Origin: JAQXDR01 sp038138625
GTDB taxonomy: Bacteria; Pseudomonadota; Alphaproteobacteria; Rhodobacterales; Rhodobacteraceae
Length of the DNA stretch: 27,564 nt
Direction of reading: 5' to 3'
Assembly: GCA_038138625.1 (NCBI GenBank)
Contig: JAYQEA010000048.1
Span: forward strand, 1 to 27,564
The position numbers and the translations under genes are program-made. Position 1 is the stretch's first letter; each line of letters opens with the position of its first letter. The notes beneath the pieces were generated by a model. It saw only the letters and a program-made list of their open reading frames with translations, ran no database searches and was not told the DNA's origin. This document shows positions 24,558 through 27,564 of this stretch, piece after piece.

Positions 24558-25786
24558 TTGATAGACCTGCCGCATATTCGCTATCTTTGCGTCGTTGACC
24601 ATGTCTTTAGGTTGAAACGAATTGGCGCTGCTGCAGACTATGCTCATATGGCACAACCTGCCGCAACACAGGCAGTCGCCCGTGTAGAGCAGATCCTCGG
24701 TGTCGCGCTGTTTGATCGCCGTCCAAAAGGCATGTCCCCCACAAAAGCCAGCGAACTCTTCAAGCGGCGACTGGATCGCATACTGGCCCATTTGCGCACT
24801 GGCGACAGTCAAGCGCGGCGCAAAGGATCGTGGACGCACCCCGACAGGAAGAACAAGCCGTTTTTCACGTTTTGTACGCTGGTGCAGCTGCGCGCCCTTT
24901 TGGCAGTTGCGTAAACCGGGAGCTTTTCACAAGCGGCACATTTGCTTGGTGTCAAACAACCCGGTGTTCACCGCGCAGCGCGGGACATGTCGGCATTGGC
25001 TGGGTTCGAGCTGTTTGAACAAACGCGCGGCGGGGTTGTGTTGACGGCTGCGGCCGACGTCTTTTGTCAACAGGTTCGCCTGGCAATCAGCGAATTCCGT
25101 CAGGCTCTCTCTGAGATCAATGAATTAACCGGACGTGATGTCACAAAAATAAATGTCGGGTCGCTGCCTTTGTCGCGCGTCACACTCTTGCCTGCGGCAA
25201 TTGACGAACTGCTCAAGGATATCGGCGCAGGGGTTCAGGTGAATTGTGTCGATGCACGCTATTATGACGTCTTGCTGCGCGGCCTTCGATTTGGCGAGCT
25301 GGACATTCTGATCGGCGCACTGCGCTTTCCTCTGCCGTCACAGGACATTGAACAATAGGTTCTTTTTGATGACGCTTGGGAATTGTCTCATCCCCACGAC
25401 ACCCCTTGGTGGGCAACGCAAACATTACCCTAGAAGACACCTTGGCGTATCCATGGATAGCCCCTCCGAAAACCACGCCGACGGGTCGCTATTTGTTCGA
25501 AACACTTAAGATCGCAGAGCGCCCCAATACACCAGTTCGGACGGTTTCCAGTTCAGTGGTGCTGCTGCGGGGACTACTGGCGCGCGGTAACTACATATCC
25601 ATAGCCTCGGCACAACAGATCAAGGTCGACGAACACATGGGCGCTATGGTGCAGCTACCGATCGACTTGCCCAATTCAGCGCGCCCCATTGGTCTGACGT
25701 TTCGTAAGGATTGGTCTGCAACACCCGCACAAACACGTTTTCTAGAAATCCTAAGGCATTTGGGACAAAGTACGGGCTCTCACTAG
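24558..25786 (+). pseudogene. Broken LysR-type regulator of the protocatechuate cluster
   Basis: About 409 codons of a LysR-type regulator can be read, but three lesions interrupt it. From TTG 24558 the first helix-turn-helix is readable (RIGAAADYAHMAQPAATQAVARVEQ, split here by residues up to LFDRRPKGM). A TAA at 24912-24914 sits where AVA(E)TGSF would be expected. The same frame continues with a second helix-turn-helix (TGSFSQAAHLLGVKQPGVHRAARD) and the start of the effector domain (INVGSLPLSRVTLLPAAI), then a TAG at 25356-25358. After FDDA a missing base near 25375 shifts the frame, and the rest (GIVSSPRHPLVGN to the end near 25786) is clean. Regulators of this tandem-HTH form are remembered from aromatic-degradation clusters. 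It is divergent from galB, so it probably controlled both arms. Confidence 0.8.
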
Positions 25787-25912
25787 GCAATAACATTTTC
25801 AAATAAGGAAACCTGCAATCAAATTCGCTGTTTTGGGCGGGTTTCGGTATACCTGCGGCATGAGTGACGCATGGACTTCGGGCGTCATAAAGACCGAAAG
25901 GAAGGTCACAAT

Positions 25913-26308
25913 TTGCCAATGAAAAAGGATTACGAAGATATTCCCGGCACCTTTGTTTTTGATGCGGATCGCGCGCGGGTGGGGTATCATCTGAACCAGT
26001 TTTGTATCTCTCTCGGCAAAGCCGAAGGGCGCGCGGCGTTTCGGGTCGATGCCGAAGGATATCTGGACAAGTTCCCAATGGACAAAGACCAGCGCCAAGC
26101 GGTGATCAACCGCGACTGGAACGGCCTTTTGGAATTATGTGGCAACAGCTACTACACATCGAAACTGGCCGCTTTTGATGGGATCAACTTTCAGGATCTC
26201 GCTGGATTGATGACCGGAATGGGACGAGACGCCTAATGCAAAATGATGGTGAACGGTGGCCGGTCGATAGATGGCAATCGGTACAAATCCGAATGGGAGG
26301 ATGACTAA
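25913..26308 (+). pseudogene. ligA: Protocatechuate 4,5-dioxygenase alpha subunit, premature stop
   Basis: Small alpha subunit of the extradiol dioxygenase that opens protocatechuate between carbons 4 and 5. I choose TTG 25913 (M-P-MKKDYEDIPG), since GGAAGG lies seven bases ahead; ATG 25919 is 13 bases away. Readable family sequence is IPGTFVFDADRAR, GYHLNQFC, AYLDKFP-type GYLDKFPMDKDQ, DWNGLLELCGN and LAGLMTGMGRDA. A TAA at 26234-26236 then ends the product at 107 residues. In the same frame 23 more codons follow (MMVNGGRSIDGNRYKSEW), matching the normal C-terminus, and end in a TAA sharing bases with the ligB start (TAATG at 26306-26310). So one codon, probably Tyr, has become a stop. A truncated subunit may still be made. 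Confidence 0.8.
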
Positions 26309-27150
26309 TGGCCCGGATCACCGCTGGAGTCGGATGCAGCCACGCACCCGCAATCGGTGTTGCAATCGATCAGGGAATAACGGACGACGACTATTACCGC
26401 CCCGTTTTCGCAGGATTTGAAAAATCGAGGGAATGGATCAAGCAAGCCAACCCGGATGTGATCATCTTGGTCTACAACGACCACTGCACCGCTTTTGACA
26501 GTTCCGTCATTCCAACTTTTGCTTTGGGCTGTGCCGCCGAATTTCGACCCGCAGACGAGGGGTGGGGGCCACGCCCGGTACCTGTGGTCAAGAACCACCA
26601 GATACTGGCCAGCCATCTGGCACAATCCCTTATCCTTGATGAATTCGACATCACCATCATGAACGAGATGGAGGTGGATCACGGTTTGACGGTGCCGCTT
26701 TCGGTCATGTTTGGTCAGCCCGAGGCATGGCCCACGCGGGTCATTCCCATCGCTGTAAATGTGGTCATGTATCCGCCCCCGACGGGCAACCGTTGCTACA
26801 ATCTGGGCAAGGCGATCCGCAAGGCCGTCGAAAGCTTTGACGAAGATCTCAATATTGTCATCTTTGGCACTGGCGGTATGAGTCACCAGCTTCAGTACAA
26901 ACGCGCCGGCCTGATCAACCCCGAATGGGACAACGCCTTTCTGGACCGCCTGATGTCCGATCCGGTCGGGCTGGCGCAGATGCCACATGTTGAGTATCTG
27001 CGCGAGGCGGGTTCTGAGGGCGTGGAAATGGTCATGTGGCACATCATGCGCGGTGCTTTGGATGACCATGTCACCGAAGTGCACCGGCACTACCACGTTC
27101 CTGCATCGAATACGGCTGTCGGCCACATCATTCTTGAAAATCTGACCTGA
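26308..27150 (+). CDS. ligB: Protocatechuate 4,5-dioxygenase beta (catalytic) subunit
   Basis: Fe(II)-containing catalytic subunit of LigAB, a type II extradiol dioxygenase giving 4-carboxy-2-hydroxymuconate-6-semialdehyde. Of 280 residues, the iron ligands are visible as H12 (GCSHAPAIG), H59 (YNDHCTAFD) and E240 (AGSEGVEMVMW), with the catalytic base H193 (GTGGMSHQL). These correspond to H12, H61, E242 and H195 of the Sphingobium enzyme. The C-terminal HVPASNTAVGHIILEN is family-typical. GGGAGG lies seven bases before ATG 26308, and the start overlaps the original ligA stop. No lesion is seen, in contrast to its neighbours. ligC starts ten bases downstream. Confidence 0.95.
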   Translation: MARITAGVGCSHAPAIGVAIDQGITDDDYYRPVFAGFEKSREWIKQANPDVIILVYNDHCTAFDSSVIPTFALGCAAEFRPADEGWGPRPVPVVKNHQILASHLAQSLILDEFDITIMNEMEVDHGLTVPLSVMFGQPEAWPTRVIPIAVNVVMYPPPTGNRCYNLGKAIRKAVESFDEDLNIVIFGTGGMSHQLQYKRAGLINPEWDNAFLDRLMSDPVGLAQMPHVEYLREAGSEGVEMVMWHIMRGALDDHVTEVHRHYHVPASNTAVGHIILENLT

Positions 27151-27160
27151 GGGAAAACTT

Positions 27161-27490
27161 ATGAGGATTTGCGTCGCCGGCGCCTATGGTGCCTTTGGTA
27201 TCAAACATCTGGACACTTTGGCAAATATCGAAGGTGTCAAGGTCACATCCGTAATGGCCCCCTCCAAGGATAAGATCAACGCTCTGGTGTCCCAGCGCGG
27301 CATCACTCACGCGGCCACCAAGCTAGAGGACTGTATTGCGCGCGATGATGTCGATGCGGTGATCCTTTCGACGCCAACCCAAATGCATGCGCAACAGGCC
27401 ATTGCCTGCATGGACGTCGGCAAACACGTGTTGATTGAAATCCCGATGGCTGACAGCCTTGAAGACAGCCAAAAAATCGTCACGATGTAA
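27161..27490 (+). pseudogene. ligC: 4-carboxy-2-hydroxymuconate-6-semialdehyde dehydrogenase, truncated
   Basis: NAD(P)-dependent Gfo/Idh/MocA-fold enzyme that oxidises the cyclised ring-cleavage product to PDC, the substrate of LigI. The N-terminal Rossmann motif GAYGAFGIKHLDTL (residues 7-20) and the STPTQMHAQQAI and GKHVLIEIPMADSLEDS blocks fit LigC. The frame stops at TAA 27488-27490 after 109 residues, whereas the family needs about 310-320. The bases beyond show none of the expected continuation (substrate-binding GHTRRFNPSH-type block) in any frame, so this is not a simple point mutation. An insertion or rearrangement is likely. GGGAAAA lies before ATG 27161. No functional dehydrogenase can come from this copy as read. 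Confidence 0.7.
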
Positions 27491-27564
27491 GGTGCGGTTA
27501 CTCGTGAGGCGTCCAGTTTGGCTTCGAGATCTACGCCGCCCTTATAGCTGGGAAGTTGGTAGAA
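27491..27564. other. Unrelated sequence after the ligC break
   Basis: These last 74 bases do not continue ligC. Two frames stay open to the window edge and look protein-like: plus strand GVQFGFEIYAALIAGKLVE from about 27508, and minus strand LPSYKGGVDLEAKLDASRV. I recognise neither with confidence. The abrupt change suggests the end of an inserted element or a deletion joint. Confidence 0.4.

Noticed and set aside
24700..25044. Plus-strand ORFs in other frames inside the broken regulator
   Set aside because: The regulator's own frame keeps family sequence on both sides of the TAA at 24912, so this is a nonsense change and not a frame switch.
24912..26236. Stop-codon reassignment as the explanation for the in-frame TAA/TAG codons
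   Set aside because: Both TAA and TAG are used as normal terminators by all intact genes here, one lesion is a frameshift, and the expected residues differ (Glu-like versus Tyr-like).

Overview
The window is chromosomal DNA from an alphaproteobacterium, most likely a marine member of the Rhodobacteraceae (Roseobacter group). The inference rests on the gene set and protein styles: a plant-type GshA, UbiA with a long N-terminus, an RNB motif of the form DARDHDDA in RNase R, the RsfS/RlmH pair, a GltD/GltB pair, and a protocatechuate 4,5-cleavage cluster. No rRNA, tRNA, CRISPR array or phage genes were seen.

Layout. Positions 1-730 hold a small membrane protein with an unclear start. Positions 734-3679 (minus) carry gshA, a small membrane protein and rsmE. 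ubiA (plus, 3680) starts exactly where rsmE starts on the other strand, and is followed by an OmpA-type envelope protein (4717-6588) and a small membrane/coiled-coil protein (6585-6911). A gene-poor stretch (6912-7518) contains a decayed IS5-type transposase. Then on the minus strand come gltD, gltB and mtgA (14558 down to 7519), giving glutamate synthase plus a monofunctional peptidoglycan glycosyltransferase. uppP (plus, 14780) follows. A long minus-strand stretch then carries dapE, a TIGR04282/DUF2064-type transferase gene, rnr, rsfS and rlmH (20789 down to 15660). rsfS is preceded by a recognisable promoter and a possible 18-codon leader ORF.

The accessory part is 21010-27564, a divergent cluster for the protocatechuate 4,5-cleavage pathway. 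The minus-strand operon galB-ligK-galD-ligI (24422 down to 21010) encodes the lower steps. These are lactone hydrolysis, oxalomesaconate tautomerisation, hydration, and aldol cleavage to pyruvate and oxaloacetate. All four genes look intact and overlap by 4-8 bases. The plus-strand arm carries a LysR-type regulator, the dioxygenase subunits ligA and ligB, and the semialdehyde dehydrogenase ligC.

The main finding is one-sided decay of this cluster. The regulator has two in-frame stops and a one-base frameshift. ligA has an in-frame stop 24 codons before its original end, with a still-recognisable tail behind it. ligC loses all family resemblance after about 109 residues, at a sharp junction near the window edge. 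Only ligB is clean. Either the upper pathway is becoming a pseudogene set while the lower pathway is kept, perhaps fed by another ring-cleavage route such as gallate, or the lesions are sequencing errors. Raw reads would decide.
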